64,000 nucleotides of DNA from an archaeon (GTDB lineage Archaea; Thermoproteota; Nitrososphaeria; Nitrososphaerales; UBA183), in contig JAKASI010000001.1 of assembly GCA_021828185.1 (NCBI GenBank), positions 744,001 through 808,000 on the forward strand, given 5' to 3'. The position numbers were made by a program, and so were the translations under genes. The notes under the pieces are model-generated. The model had not been told where the DNA came from. It worked only from the letters and a program-made list of their open reading frames with translations, and did not search any database. Positions 40,761 through 49,312 of the stretch are shown here, in pieces; positions within the stretch are counted from its first letter, which is position 1, and every line of letters starts with the position of its first letter.

Positions 40761-41618
40761 GTGCTCGCACAGCGGTTGGCTTTCCTAAGAGTCGTAGAAA
40801 TCCTTCCCCCGTTCTTCCCCGCGGCCGGCGGGAGGACAGATCGCATCCCCGCCGGTGCTGCGATGGGGCGGTTCGGAGAGGAGGCGCGGGGCGTACGTGA
40901 TTTTGCCGACGTCCTCCTCGTGGCGGACGTGAAGGACCTTAGGAGGGTCAAGTTCGACGGCGTGCTTGCTGCTGCCATGCTGCGGGACGACTTCAACCTC
41001 CCCGCAGCCCCCGTCATTGTGGTCAGAGACCAGAACCGGCCGCAGTTCCTTTCGACGGTCCTGACGGTCGTTTCTCTTGGGCTGGACGGGATGCTGATTG
41101 CATGGGGGGACGACTTTCCCGCGTCTTCGCACGCATCCAACGTGCGGGACTTTCCCGACCTGGCGAAGGCGATCAGAGAAGCTTCACGGATCAGGTCGAG
41201 GGCCCGGTCTCTGACCCGTCTCTTCGCTCCCATCGACGTAGAGAGCCTGGCGTATCCGAAGGGGGTCGCGCTAGCCAGAGGGAGGCTCAGGGCAGGTGCC
41301 GATTTCCTCCTGGCCCAGCCGCCGACGACGGACGACGGCGAGACCTTCGACAGGCACGCCTCCCTCCTCGTGAGGGCAGGTTTGAAGGAGAAGGTCCTTC
41401 CCAACGTCTTTCACTTCACGGACGAGGGCGATGTCAGGGGGTATGAGAAGATGTTCGGATGGCGGCTCCCAAGAGAGCTGCACCAGGCTGCGAGGGGGGA
41501 GGGGGGGTTGACAGAGCTCGAGAGGAAGGTCATCCACAGGCTGCGGGCTGAAGGGTTCGCCGGGGTATACCTGAGCACGCGTGGCAACCCCTCCTTGGCC
41601 GAAAGACTCCTCTCCTGA
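40761..41618 (+). CDS. Methylenetetrahydrofolate reductase-like (MetF-fold) protein
   Basis: 285 residues of an (alpha/beta)8 protein with MTHFR-like spacing: VVEILPPFFP, DVLLVADV, IVVRDQNRPQFLSTVLTVVSLGLDGMLI, then LRAGADFLLAQPPTT and a short C-terminal helical part. In MTHFR these regions bind FAD and folate. Similarity is partial (for example no LTGD motif), so it may act on tetrahydrosarcinapterin/folate analogues or be a paralogue. GTG 40761 is used; TTG 40776 is an alternative. Confidence 0.6.
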   Translation: MLAQRLAFLRVVEILPPFFPAAGGRTDRIPAGAAMGRFGEEARGVRDFADVLLVADVKDLRRVKFDGVLAAAMLRDDFNLPAAPVIVVRDQNRPQFLSTVLTVVSLGLDGMLIAWGDDFPASSHASNVRDFPDLAKAIREASRIRSRARSLTRLFAPIDVESLAYPKGVALARGRLRAGADFLLAQPPTTDDGETFDRHASLLVRAGLKEKVLPNVFHFTDEGDVRGYEKMFGWRLPRELHQAARGEGGLTELERKVIHRLRAEGFAGVYLSTRGNPSLAERLLS

Positions 41619-41661
41619 CAGCACGCCCCAAAACCGTTATATTTGCTAGATTGGAGCGCCA

Positions 41662-41937
41662 GTGCGTTTCATGGCCAACGACAGAGCAATAGGCGGCGCG
41701 ATTCTGGGTGGAAGCGTCATCGGAATAATCATCTACGGCCTGCTGATATTCTACTGGCCGCTGGTGGTGCTGGAGATAACGGCGTTCTTGGCGATACTCG
41801 TCCTCCTCGCCATACTGGCGTGGATCGGGTATACCATGGCAACCACCCCCCCACCGGAGCCGATCACCGACATCCCTGAGATGGCGCCGGAGAAACCCGC
41901 GGGAGACTCGGGTCCAGTCGCTGCGAAGAAGGACTAG
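41662..41937 (+). CDS. Conserved small two-span membrane protein
   Basis: 91 residues from GTG 41662 (or ATG 41671): NDRAIGGAILGGSVIGIIIY and a second long span, then a Pro-rich cytosolic or external tail (TTPPPEPITDIPEMAPEKP). A TATA-like GTTATATTT at 41635-41643 sits 19-27 bases upstream of the GTG and about 32 before the ATG. Similar proteins occur in Thaumarchaeota as far as I recall, without known role. Confidence 0.65.
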   Translation: MRFMANDRAIGGAILGGSVIGIIIYGLLIFYWPLVVLEITAFLAILVLLAILAWIGYTMATTPPPEPITDIPEMAPEKPAGDSGPVAAKKD

Positions 41938-42031
41938 CTGCATCCCCTGGGCGTCTTCTTCACAGAAGCTTGTCCCGGCGAACGAGTCCTCCTGCGCAAT
42001 AGTACAGGGCTCGCACGGACCTTGGACGCGC

Positions 42032-42112
42032 GTGAGGAGGACGGAGGCTGTCGCCGCACTCCTTGCGGCCCCGCTCCTCTACCTTCTGATTAAGAAGCGC
42101 CCTCACTCATAG
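42032..42112 (+). CDS. Possible 26-residue single-span peptide
   Basis: GTG 42032 opens a peptide with one hydrophobic stretch (AVAALLAAPLLYLL) and a basic end (IKKRPHS). It overlaps the convergent glycosyltransferase by ten bases. Only the composition supports it. Confidence 0.25.
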   Translation: MRRTEAVAALLAAPLLYLLIKKRPHS

Positions 42113-42927
42113 GACGACGGGCCCGTTACATATCCTACGAAAGCAAGGGTGCTGTACCTGAACCTCTGAACCCCCGCTCTACAGTTCCCGGTGTATAGGC
42201 AGATGAACACACCCTCGGGGACAGAGAGAAGCATCTGGCGCGCCATGTACCTGGTCGTCCTCCACCCGTGGCGTCTTAGCAGTCTCCCTCTGGTGATCGG
42301 GCTGTCAGTCTGGGGCTCTGTCCGCCGGTGGCACACGACCGGCGAAGGGACGCCGAACGCCCTGAACCCCCGCCCCTGTATGAACCTCCCGATGAACTCG
42401 TCTTCCCCGGCCTGAAGCTCCCTTGGAATCTTCAAGCCTCTGACCGCCTCCGTCCTGATGAGAGATGCCGCAGTGTCGAATCTCTTCCGTCTCGCCAGGT
42501 CGCTCACGCTCCGGAGTCTGTAAAGCTTCGCGACGGCCCGCTGAGTGTCGGCTTCGTCGCCGAGCTGACGCGAGAAGGTGCTGACCCCTCCCACACCGTT
42601 GGCAAACCATGCCATTGCGAGGTCATACCATCTCGGCTGCAGGACGACGTCGCTGTCAACGAACGCGAAGAGCTCTGTCTCGACGGCTTCTATCCCCTTC
42701 TGCCGGGCCGTGGCCCTGGTCCCCTTCGAGTCGTCGACGAGAACGGCCCCCTTCTGTCCTGACAGGAACTCCACCGTGCCGTCCTTCGACCCGCCGTCCA
42801 CAACGATGAGTCTGTTGACCGGGATGTTGGCATAGACGGAGGCGATTGTTTCTGGGAGCGAGGGCCTCATGGAGTTCTTGGTCAGCATGACCACGTCGAC
42901 TCCCGACGCGGTCCCTCCCTTGGCCAT
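42103..42927 (-). CDS. GT2-family glycosyltransferase
   Basis: 274 residues with the GT-A fold: DVVMLTKNSMRPSLPETIAS, LIVVDGGSKDGTVEFL and the metal site LFAFVDSDVVLQPRWY (DxD as DSD). RELQAGEDEF is the catalytic-base region. The last 40 residues are hydrophobic enough for membrane association. It transfers a sugar from a nucleotide- or dolichol-linked donor. It sits at the end of a glycan locus, 60 bases after the flippase gene. Confidence 0.88.
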   Translation of the reverse strand: MAKGGTASGVDVVMLTKNSMRPSLPETIASVYANIPVNRLIVVDGGSKDGTVEFLSGQKGAVLVDDSKGTRATARQKGIEAVETELFAFVDSDVVLQPRWYDLAMAWFANGVGGVSTFSRQLGDEADTQRAVAKLYRLRSVSDLARRKRFDTAASLIRTEAVRGLKIPRELQAGEDEFIGRFIQGRGFRAFGVPSPVVCHRRTEPQTDSPITRGRLLRRHGWRTTRYMARQMLLSVPEGVFICLYTGNCRAGVQRFRYSTLAFVGYVTGPSSYE

Positions 42928-42987
42928 GGTGCCCTGAGGAGCCCCCTGGATATTTATGCTGGGGCAGGGGTCGCGCCCTGCTAGGCT

Positions 42988-44472
42988 TCAGCGTAGTCTT
43001 CTGATCAGGGACGCGGTCATATCCCTGAACCTCGTGTCGAGCGCGTACACCACCCCGAAATAGACGATGGCGCTCAGCAGGACCAGCATGATGAGGCGCG
43101 CGCCGTAGACCAGCGTGCTCACCGATTGGACGGCTATCAACGGCGACGCGAAGTAGGCAAACACACCCATCACGGCCGCTCCGACGAAGTAGTATGCGAC
43201 GCTGACTCCTGGTCGGAGGATGGCCACCCCCCTCGCCCGCCTGAGCTTCACGAACATGAACGCCAGGGTCGCGACCAGCTGCGTCAGGGCCCAGGTCGTC
43301 ACGTCGGCCGAGTCGCTGAACCCGCTCGTAGCGGCAAACGAAAGGGCGAGGAAGAGCGTCCCCAGGTAGAACATCCCGTAGCCTATGTTCGCCACGGGAA
43401 CGAAGAGGAGGTTACTCCCCACTAGCTTCCTGAGTGTGGGGGTCTGTCCTGCGTCGACCTTCTCTGTTCCCATCAGAGTCTGGTCGAGAAGGAGGGAGAT
43501 GTTGTTGAAGACGAACATGACCGCGAGTATGGCCAGCCCCAGTGCGCCGACGGTGTATTCGGAGCCGAAGAGATAGAGGATGGGTGTCGCGAGGACCCCG
43601 CATCCGACAGCCATCGGTATCGCGAAGAGGAGCGAGAACTCTAGGCTCACGGCCGGGAGGCGGATGTCTCCCCCTTTCAGGAGGAGCGGATACATCGAGA
43701 AGACGAGCCCGGACGCATAGGTGACTATCGAGGCCACTATGAACGCAGCCTGGTACGCCCCGACCACAGAAGTGCCGTGCAGTAGCGCCACGACATAGGT
43801 ATCGGCGACCGCAAGCGATGGGGCTAGGTAACTGAGGGCAGGGAGCCAAGAGAGTCTCGCCCACCTCCTGACCTCGGCCGGGTCGAACTTCTCGGCGGAG
43901 GCGTTCCTGACCATGAAGGTGCTGACCGATGACTGGACGAGGTAAGCGGTCAGGAGCGCGACTATGACGCCGTTGATTCCCAGGTGGAGCATGTACAGCG
44001 TCTCGAACGCCACGGCGACCTTCGCCACCTCGGAGAAGATGAGCGAGGTCCCGTAGACCGACGGCCGGTACCCAGTCACTATGGCGCTCGCAGCTGCGTT
44101 CCAGTAGCTGAGAGGCACCAGGAGCGCCCCCAGCAGGAAGGGGGTGACAGAGGAAGCTATCCTCGAGTAGGTGACGAAGGAGAAACCGAAGTAGATCAGA
44201 AGACCCAGGGCGCTCAGCAACCCCCCTGTGGCAAGCGCGGTCTTCCCGACCATCCTCCCCCTGGCGATGTCGCGGGTCGCCCAGTAGGCCACTGTCCCCA
44301 CCGGGTACGACGCGAAGGTAACAAGGGTTACGACAACCTCCCAGGTCCCGAACTCGGACGTGCCGAGGGACCTCGCGGCCATGACGGTGAATAGCAGCCC
44401 GGTGAACGCGCTAACCATGCGCCCAGAAAAGACGACCAGGCCGGTCGAGCGGAGGCCGAATTTTGAGGTCAA
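42988..44472 (-). CDS. Polysaccharide flippase (Wzx/MATE-like, MviN-fold)
   Basis: 494 residues and about 14 hydrophobic spans. The N-terminus has FSGRMVSAFTGLLFTVMAARSLG, the usual start of Wzx/RfbX flippases. It should move lipid-linked oligosaccharide across the membrane for surface glycan or S-layer glycosylation. The start is TTG 44472, opposite a divergent glycosyltransferase gene. Upstream TATA signal is weak. Confidence 0.87.
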   Translation of the reverse strand: MTSKFGLRSTGLVVFSGRMVSAFTGLLFTVMAARSLGTSEFGTWEVVVTLVTFASYPVGTVAYWATRDIARGRMVGKTALATGGLLSALGLLIYFGFSFVTYSRIASSVTPFLLGALLVPLSYWNAAASAIVTGYRPSVYGTSLIFSEVAKVAVAFETLYMLHLGINGVIVALLTAYLVQSSVSTFMVRNASAEKFDPAEVRRWARLSWLPALSYLAPSLAVADTYVVALLHGTSVVGAYQAAFIVASIVTYASGLVFSMYPLLLKGGDIRLPAVSLEFSLLFAIPMAVGCGVLATPILYLFGSEYTVGALGLAILAVMFVFNNISLLLDQTLMGTEKVDAGQTPTLRKLVGSNLLFVPVANIGYGMFYLGTLFLALSFAATSGFSDSADVTTWALTQLVATLAFMFVKLRRARGVAILRPGVSVAYYFVGAAVMGVFAYFASPLIAVQSVSTLVYGARLIMLVLLSAIVYFGVVYALDTRFRDMTASLIRRLR

Positions 44473-44570
44473 GTTGTGCTAGATACCCGGCTCCAACCAT
44501 GCCGTCTCCACCGCCGTATTTTACCTCTGGCGGAAGCCTTTTCCCAATCGCCCAGGCCGCCGATGAAAGC

Positions 44571-45368
44571 TTGGGCCCAAAGGTCCTTCACATCTGGAAC
44601 ACAGCCGGGGTTGCCAGCGTGATTGCAAAGTTCACCGACAGGGGGTTCGGCACTCGGAGCACGGTGATAACGCGGAAGGCGACGGATAGAGTCGGGCTGA
44701 CGAGCTACGGGACCGCCTACGGCGACGGGGCTGTGATGTTCTTCGCTAGAGCTCTCGTCATGGCGAGGGGAGCCGATCTGGTTCACGTCCACTCGTTGGA
44801 CAGGATCGTCCCCTGGCTCAAGAAACTCTATGGCACGCCGGTGGTGATGCACTACCACGGGACCGACATCGAAGGCAGGTGGAAAGAGAAGGAGGGAAGA
44901 TGGAGAAGGGCGGACTTCATCGCGGTCTCCACTCCGAACCTGCTTGAGGGGGGTCCCTCCTCTGCCGTCTGGGTACCAAACCCGGTGGACACAGACCTCT
45001 TCAAGCGTCGCGGCACCCCGTCTGACCCGAGGTCGGCTGTCTCGTTCCGGTACGGGATGGACCATGAGGCCGAGACGGCGGCCACGAAGCTCGGGCTAAA
45101 CCTGACCTGGCTCGACAGGTGGAGCGTCCCTCACAGCAAGATGCCCGAGACCCTTTCGAGGTTCGCCTACTACATCGACATGAGGAGGCCGCCGGCGCAC
45201 ATGGAGGCCCGCTCAGTAGGCAAGGCGGCGCTCGAGGCCCTGGCGTGCGGCCTCAGAGTGGTGAACTGGGAGGGGAAGGTGATTGAAGGGCTCCCCGCAG
45301 AGAACGAGCCACTGAACGTAGCGTCGAAGTGGAACGAGGCCTACGCCGAGCTCCTCAGGCCCACGTGA
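44571..45368 (+). CDS. Glycosyltransferase, GT4-like
   Basis: 265 residues from TTG 44571; the open frame extends to 44463 but carries no typical N-terminus, and a TATA-like GTATTTTACC lies at 44515-44524. The protein begins with KVLHIWNTAGVASVIAKF, a GT-B first strand; ADLVHVHSLDRIVPWLK and MHYHGTDIEGRW follow, and EALACGLRVVNWEG is the donor-side segment. It is shorter than most GT4 proteins. The 3' end overlaps the convergent glycosyltransferase by 14 bases. Confidence 0.75.
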   Translation: MGPKVLHIWNTAGVASVIAKFTDRGFGTRSTVITRKATDRVGLTSYGTAYGDGAVMFFARALVMARGADLVHVHSLDRIVPWLKKLYGTPVVMHYHGTDIEGRWKEKEGRWRRADFIAVSTPNLLEGGPSSAVWVPNPVDTDLFKRRGTPSDPRSAVSFRYGMDHEAETAATKLGLNLTWLDRWSVPHSKMPETLSRFAYYIDMRRPPAHMEARSVGKAALEALACGLRVVNWEGKVIEGLPAENEPLNVASKWNEAYAELLRPT

Positions 45369-46512
45369 GCAGTTTCTCATAGGCCGACACCAGGCGCCCT
45401 CCCATGACCTCCCAGCTGAACGACGAGTGGAACGCGTCGTAGGACGCCTGAGACAGCTTCCTGTACATCTTGTCGTCGGTCGCCAGTTCTTGGACTGCCT
45501 TTCTCACATCTCCGGGGTCGTTCCAGTCCACGATGACCCCGCACCCGAACCTCTCGACGATTTCAGCCTGGTAGGTCCCTCTTGGGACCAGGGACGGGAT
45601 CGAGAGCGACATCGCAGTGAACAGCTTCCCCGGGGTGGCCATGAGAGCGTTCCTCGTTGTCGGCTCGTAGAGGGAAGGGATGAGGTCAGCCTTTTCGATG
45701 ACAGCCTCGAGGTCTTTCATCTTGAGCCACCCGAGGTATCTGATCGAGGGGTTCTTCGCGCTGGCCTCTCTGACGAACCCGGAGATCTCCCCCCTCCCGG
45801 CGAGGGTGAGGGTGACCCCGTCAAGCCCGGAGACCGAGTCGATCAGAAGCCTGACCCCCCGCTCCTCTCCCAGCCAACCGTAGTAGAGGACGTTGAACCT
45901 CTCGCCCCGCTCCTTCGGCCCCCGCGCCCTTTCCGAGGGGGGCGCGTTCATCACGACGACCAGCCTTTCGACAGAGAACCCCAGCCTCGCCAAGTAGGAG
46001 ACGAACCTGTCATTCACGACCACGACGGCGTCGGCCAGCCGCCTGGACGAAGCAAGGAAAGCGGCCTGGGTGAACCTCGTCATGGGGAAGAAGCGGAGGA
46101 ACGCTTCGGGGAGGTCGTGCATGTCGTAGATGAGCTTCGTCCTGTTGAGCCTCAGTGCCTTCGCCGCGAACCCGGCAGGAAGGGTGTCGACGTCGTGGCA
46201 GTGAATCGCGTCGACCTCTGCAAATGCCAGATGGGCGAGGCACCACAGATAGAAGAGGAACAGCTTGGGGACCGTAAGGACCGGGGTGCCGTGCCCGGCC
46301 CCCACCCTCAGCCTCTTGATGATGACCCCGTCCTCGAATGCGGAGTCGGAGCGGGTTTCAAGCTCCCTGTCCCAGGCGAGGATGGTGACCGCCCTCCCCG
46401 CCTTCGCGAGGAAGTGGGCCTCCTTGAGCGGCCGCTGATCGAAGGTCGCGGGGTTGGTGAGCAGCATGATGATTCTGCCTCTCCGTGCTGCGGCGGGTTT
46501 CTCAGCTTCCAA
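45355..46512 (-). CDS. GT4-family glycosyltransferase
   Basis: 385 residues from TTG 46512, which overlaps the wecB end by 11 bases; ATG 46467 (LLTNPATFDQRPLKEA) is an alternative. GT-B features: DAIHCHDVDTLPAGFAAK, DMHDLPEAFLRFFP, FNVLYYGWLGEERGVRLL and the donor region SLYEPTTRNALMATPGKLFTAMSL. It belongs to the wecB/IMPase-linked glycan operon on the minus strand. Confidence 0.85.
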   Translation of the reverse strand: MEAEKPAAARRGRIIMLLTNPATFDQRPLKEAHFLAKAGRAVTILAWDRELETRSDSAFEDGVIIKRLRVGAGHGTPVLTVPKLFLFYLWCLAHLAFAEVDAIHCHDVDTLPAGFAAKALRLNRTKLIYDMHDLPEAFLRFFPMTRFTQAAFLASSRRLADAVVVVNDRFVSYLARLGFSVERLVVVMNAPPSERARGPKERGERFNVLYYGWLGEERGVRLLIDSVSGLDGVTLTLAGRGEISGFVREASAKNPSIRYLGWLKMKDLEAVIEKADLIPSLYEPTTRNALMATPGKLFTAMSLSIPSLVPRGTYQAEIVERFGCGVIVDWNDPGDVRKAVQELATDDKMYRKLSQASYDAFHSSFSWEVMGGRLVSAYEKLLTWA

Positions 46513-47602
46513 CTGCCTTCTTTCCGCCGGCTGCCAGGAACTTCCACGCCACCTCGACCACGTTTGCAGAAGCGTTTCCACTGCCGAAAATCCTCCTTGT
46601 CGCCCTGAACGAGCTCTTTCTTACCCCTCTGACCTTCCTGTAACCGCTCCTGATTCCACTCCCCGTGGTCCCGACGACGAACGCTGCACCAGCTTTCACA
46701 ATCTCCCCCCACTCGGTGGTCCTCCTTGTAATCAGCACCGGCTTCCCGAGCCAGTAGGCCTCCTTCTGCACCCCCCCTGAATCTGTAATCACGAATGAGG
46801 ACCTGCTGGCCATCGAGAGGGTCTCGACGTACGGGAGAGGGTCGAAAAGCCTGATGTTGGCCCCCGGGGTTATCCCGAAGGTCTTCATGCGCTCCCTGGT
46901 CCGCGGATGGACGCTGAATGCCACCGGGACCCCCAATGACTCGACCCCTGCTAGAGTCGACTCCAGGGTCTCGCGGTCGTCGACGGTCTCGGCGCGGTGC
47001 AGCGTCATGAACGCGTACCCTCCCTCCTGCAGACCGTGCTTCGAAGCCGCGTCAATCATCTCTAGCGAAGGCATGAACCTGAGCAGCGAGTCGTACATGG
47101 TGTCTCCTACGTTCGCCACCCTCTCCGCGAGGACCTTCTCTGACCTGACATTCTTCACGCACGACGCTGTCGGACAGAGGAGGACCTGCGACATGTGGTC
47201 GAGTATCCTCCTGTTCACCTCCTCAGCCATCCGGGAGTCGTTGGACCTGCACCCGGACTCCAGGTGGGCGACCGGCACCCCCGACTTCGAGCAGGCGACC
47301 CCGGCGGCCAGTGCCGAGTTGGTGTCTCCGGGGACGATGGCCAGGTCGGGCCTGCTTGTGCTGAAGCGGGTCCCCAGCCCCCCAATGATGGAGGAAACCT
47401 GCTCGTTGGGGGTCCCGGCTCCGACATCCAGGTCGACCGACGGGTCCGGCAGGTCCAGCTCCTTGAAGAAGACCTTGTTCATCTCGTAGTCGTAGTGCTG
47501 TCCGGTGTTCACGATGTCGCATTCGATCCCCTTCTCGACGAACGCGTGGTACACCGGGGCGCTCTTGATTATCTGCGGGCGAGTACCGACGATTATCGAC
47601 AC
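46502..47602 (-). CDS. wecB: UDP-N-acetylglucosamine 2-epimerase
   Basis: 366 residues. Non-hydrolysing epimerase motifs: IIVGTRPQIIKSAPV at the N-terminus, NTGQHYDYEM, VPGDTNSALAAG, HLESGCRSND and ITDSGGVQKEAYWLGKPV. It makes UDP-ManNAc from UDP-GlcNAc for surface glycans or archaeal N-glycans. The start is GTG 47602, 13 bases after the IMPase gene. In many homologues the third motif is GDTxS as here. A basic C-terminal extension (about 320-366) is present. Confidence 0.92.
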   Translation of the reverse strand: MSIIVGTRPQIIKSAPVYHAFVEKGIECDIVNTGQHYDYEMNKVFFKELDLPDPSVDLDVGAGTPNEQVSSIIGGLGTRFSTSRPDLAIVPGDTNSALAAGVACSKSGVPVAHLESGCRSNDSRMAEEVNRRILDHMSQVLLCPTASCVKNVRSEKVLAERVANVGDTMYDSLLRFMPSLEMIDAASKHGLQEGGYAFMTLHRAETVDDRETLESTLAGVESLGVPVAFSVHPRTRERMKTFGITPGANIRLFDPLPYVETLSMASRSSFVITDSGGVQKEAYWLGKPVLITRRTTEWGEIVKAGAAFVVGTTGSGIRSGYRKVRGVRKSSFRATRRIFGSGNASANVVEVAWKFLAAGGKKAVGS

Positions 47603-47615
47603 CTTCAGGCCGCTT

Positions 47616-48437
47616 TCACCCTCCCCCTGCGCCTCTGCCGATCAGTTCCAATATCTCTTTGTGGAGCTTCGGGTTGGCCGAGGCCACGAAGCTGAGCCTG
47701 TGGGCGAGGTCGAAGACCGGGTCCAGGTTCCTGCCATCTGCCTGGGTGATCGCACCCCCAGCCTCCCGGGCTATCAGAAGGGCCGCCGCCGCGTCGGTAA
47801 TCCTGATCGTCCCCCTCAGGTCGACGAAGGCATCTGTCCTCCCTTCGGCCACGTAGCACAGTTCTAGGGCGTTCGCCCCGAAGTGAACCTGCCGCCTTGC
47901 AGCCGTCACCAGCGGCGCGAGGCGCCGCATGATGCCCCTCCCGCCCCTGCTGAGGTCAATCCCCACCACCGCCTCAGAAAGGCTGTCCGTCTTGCTCGCG
48001 CGGATTCTCTTCCCGTTCTTCCGGGCCCCGCTCCCTCTTACTGCCGAGTAGACGTCTCCTGACACCAGGTCACGGACCACTCCGACCGTGATGTCCTCGA
48101 ACGACCCCCCTTCGGCGATAGCCACCGAAGTGCAGTAGAACGGGATGCCGTGCTCGAAGTTCGAGGAGCCGTCGAGGGGGTCTACGATCGCCAGGGTATG
48201 CGCCCTCGCGTCCCCGACCGACCCAGCCTCCTCGCTGAGGACTCTTGTGGGACCTGCCTTCTCCAGCGCCCTCAGGATTTCGTCTTCCGCCGTCCTGTCT
48301 GCGTAGATGGTGGTGTCACCGGATGCGCCCACCCCTAGGCTCCTCCCCCCTTCCTCTGTCTTCGACAGCTGTGCGACCTTCCGTCTGACGCGTTCGGTGG
48401 CAGCGAACAGGACCCGCTCCCACTCATAGGGTCTCAC
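47616..48437 (-). CDS. Inositol monophosphatase/fructose-1,6-bisphosphatase family protein
   Basis: 273 residues with the Mg-dependent, Li-sensitive phosphatase motifs: LSEEAG, IVDPLDGSSNFEHGIPF and late ITDAAAALLIAREAGGAI. Archaeal members often act on both inositol-1-phosphate and FBP. Lying in front of wecB and glycosyltransferases, it may supply or clear sugar or inositol phosphates for glycans or lipids. ATG or GTG start near 48437 is two bases after the kinase gene end. Confidence 0.88.
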   Translation of the reverse strand: MRPYEWERVLFAATERVRRKVAQLSKTEEGGRSLGVGASGDTTIYADRTAEDEILRALEKAGPTRVLSEEAGSVGDARAHTLAIVDPLDGSSNFEHGIPFYCTSVAIAEGGSFEDITVGVVRDLVSGDVYSAVRGSGARKNGKRIRASKTDSLSEAVVGIDLSRGGRGIMRRLAPLVTAARRQVHFGANALELCYVAEGRTDAFVDLRGTIRITDAAAALLIAREAGGAITQADGRNLDPVFDLAHRLSFVASANPKLHKEILELIGRGAGGG

Positions 48438-48439
48438 GC

Positions 48440-49312
48440 CTAGATCACTCTGCGCCTGCCGAGTATCTCGAGTATGGTCTGCAGTGCTGCGTCTTCGTTC
48501 GAATCGGTCTCGACGGTTTCAGTGTTCTCTTCGTTCAGGTCGTGATGGATTTCGGCGAGGGCGGTGTAGTACCTCGTCCTGAAGAACTCCGTCACGTTCC
48601 TTTCGCGCTCGTCCTTGTTCATCTGCCTGTGGTTTATCGTGTCGATCTCGGCTTTCAGCTGGATGTAGAGGTCGGGCCTCATGCCGGGAACCTCAAGCAC
48701 CCGCTTCACGATGCGGACCATGTCCGGATAGGCGTCGCTCTTCTTCAGCTCGTACCTGATCTTCGCGTAGGCAAGGTCCCCCAGCAGGTACCCCTCAGAC
48801 ACGATGTTCCGTGTCTGCCTCAGCTTCGAAATCACAGAGCTGTACATCATCGTCGCGCCCAGGAGGCTGAAGTCTGCGGCGGTGTCCGCCCTGTCAGCCA
48901 CCGGGACGTCCCGCGGGACAGCGTGGGCAGATTCCTGGAGCCTGATCCAACCGCGCTTCTCCAGGCCTATCGCGAGCGAAGTCTTGCCGGTCCCCGAGAA
49001 CCCTTCAAGGACGATGAACACCATGCTGCGCCAGACGCTCTCGGCTGTGCGGATATAACCTGTCCAAGTCCGCTTTCTCAGTCGCTCGATACGCCCATGA
49101 AAGTGCTTTCCGGGCTTCAGCCTGACCTCGGCCCTCAGGACCGAGCCCCCGAGCACCAGCGCAGGGAGGAGGTGGTTCAGCACCTGTTCCGCCGTGCACC
49201 TGCGCCTTATGCCTGCGGGTGACGTCTGCACCCACCCGCCGCTGTCTCTGGCGAACCTCGTGGTCACACCGTTCCTCGTGACCAGGCAGATGAGGTAGTC
49301 CGTGTTCTTCAT
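48440..49312 (-). CDS. P-loop nucleotide kinase-like protein fused to an unrecognised N-terminal domain
   Basis: 290 residues from ATG 49312. Residues 1-96 (NTDYLICLVTRNGVTTRF, then AEQVLNHLLPALVLGGSV) match nothing I know. From 97 a thymidylate-kinase-like P-loop protein begins: MVFIVLEGFSGTGKTSLAIG, with RTRYYTALAEIHHDLN near the end. The ATG at 49312 overlaps the A24 peptidase stop (ATGA). However, GGTTATATCC at about 49050-49059 is 30 bases before ATG 49024, so a separate 194-residue kinase could also be made from a leaderless internal transcript. Confidence 0.65.
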   Translation of the reverse strand: MKNTDYLICLVTRNGVTTRFARDSGGWVQTSPAGIRRRCTAEQVLNHLLPALVLGGSVLRAEVRLKPGKHFHGRIERLRKRTWTGYIRTAESVWRSMVFIVLEGFSGTGKTSLAIGLEKRGWIRLQESAHAVPRDVPVADRADTAADFSLLGATMMYSSVISKLRQTRNIVSEGYLLGDLAYAKIRYELKKSDAYPDMVRIVKRVLEVPGMRPDLYIQLKAEIDTINHRQMNKDERERNVTEFFRTRYYTALAEIHHDLNEENTETVETDSNEDAALQTILEILGRRRVI

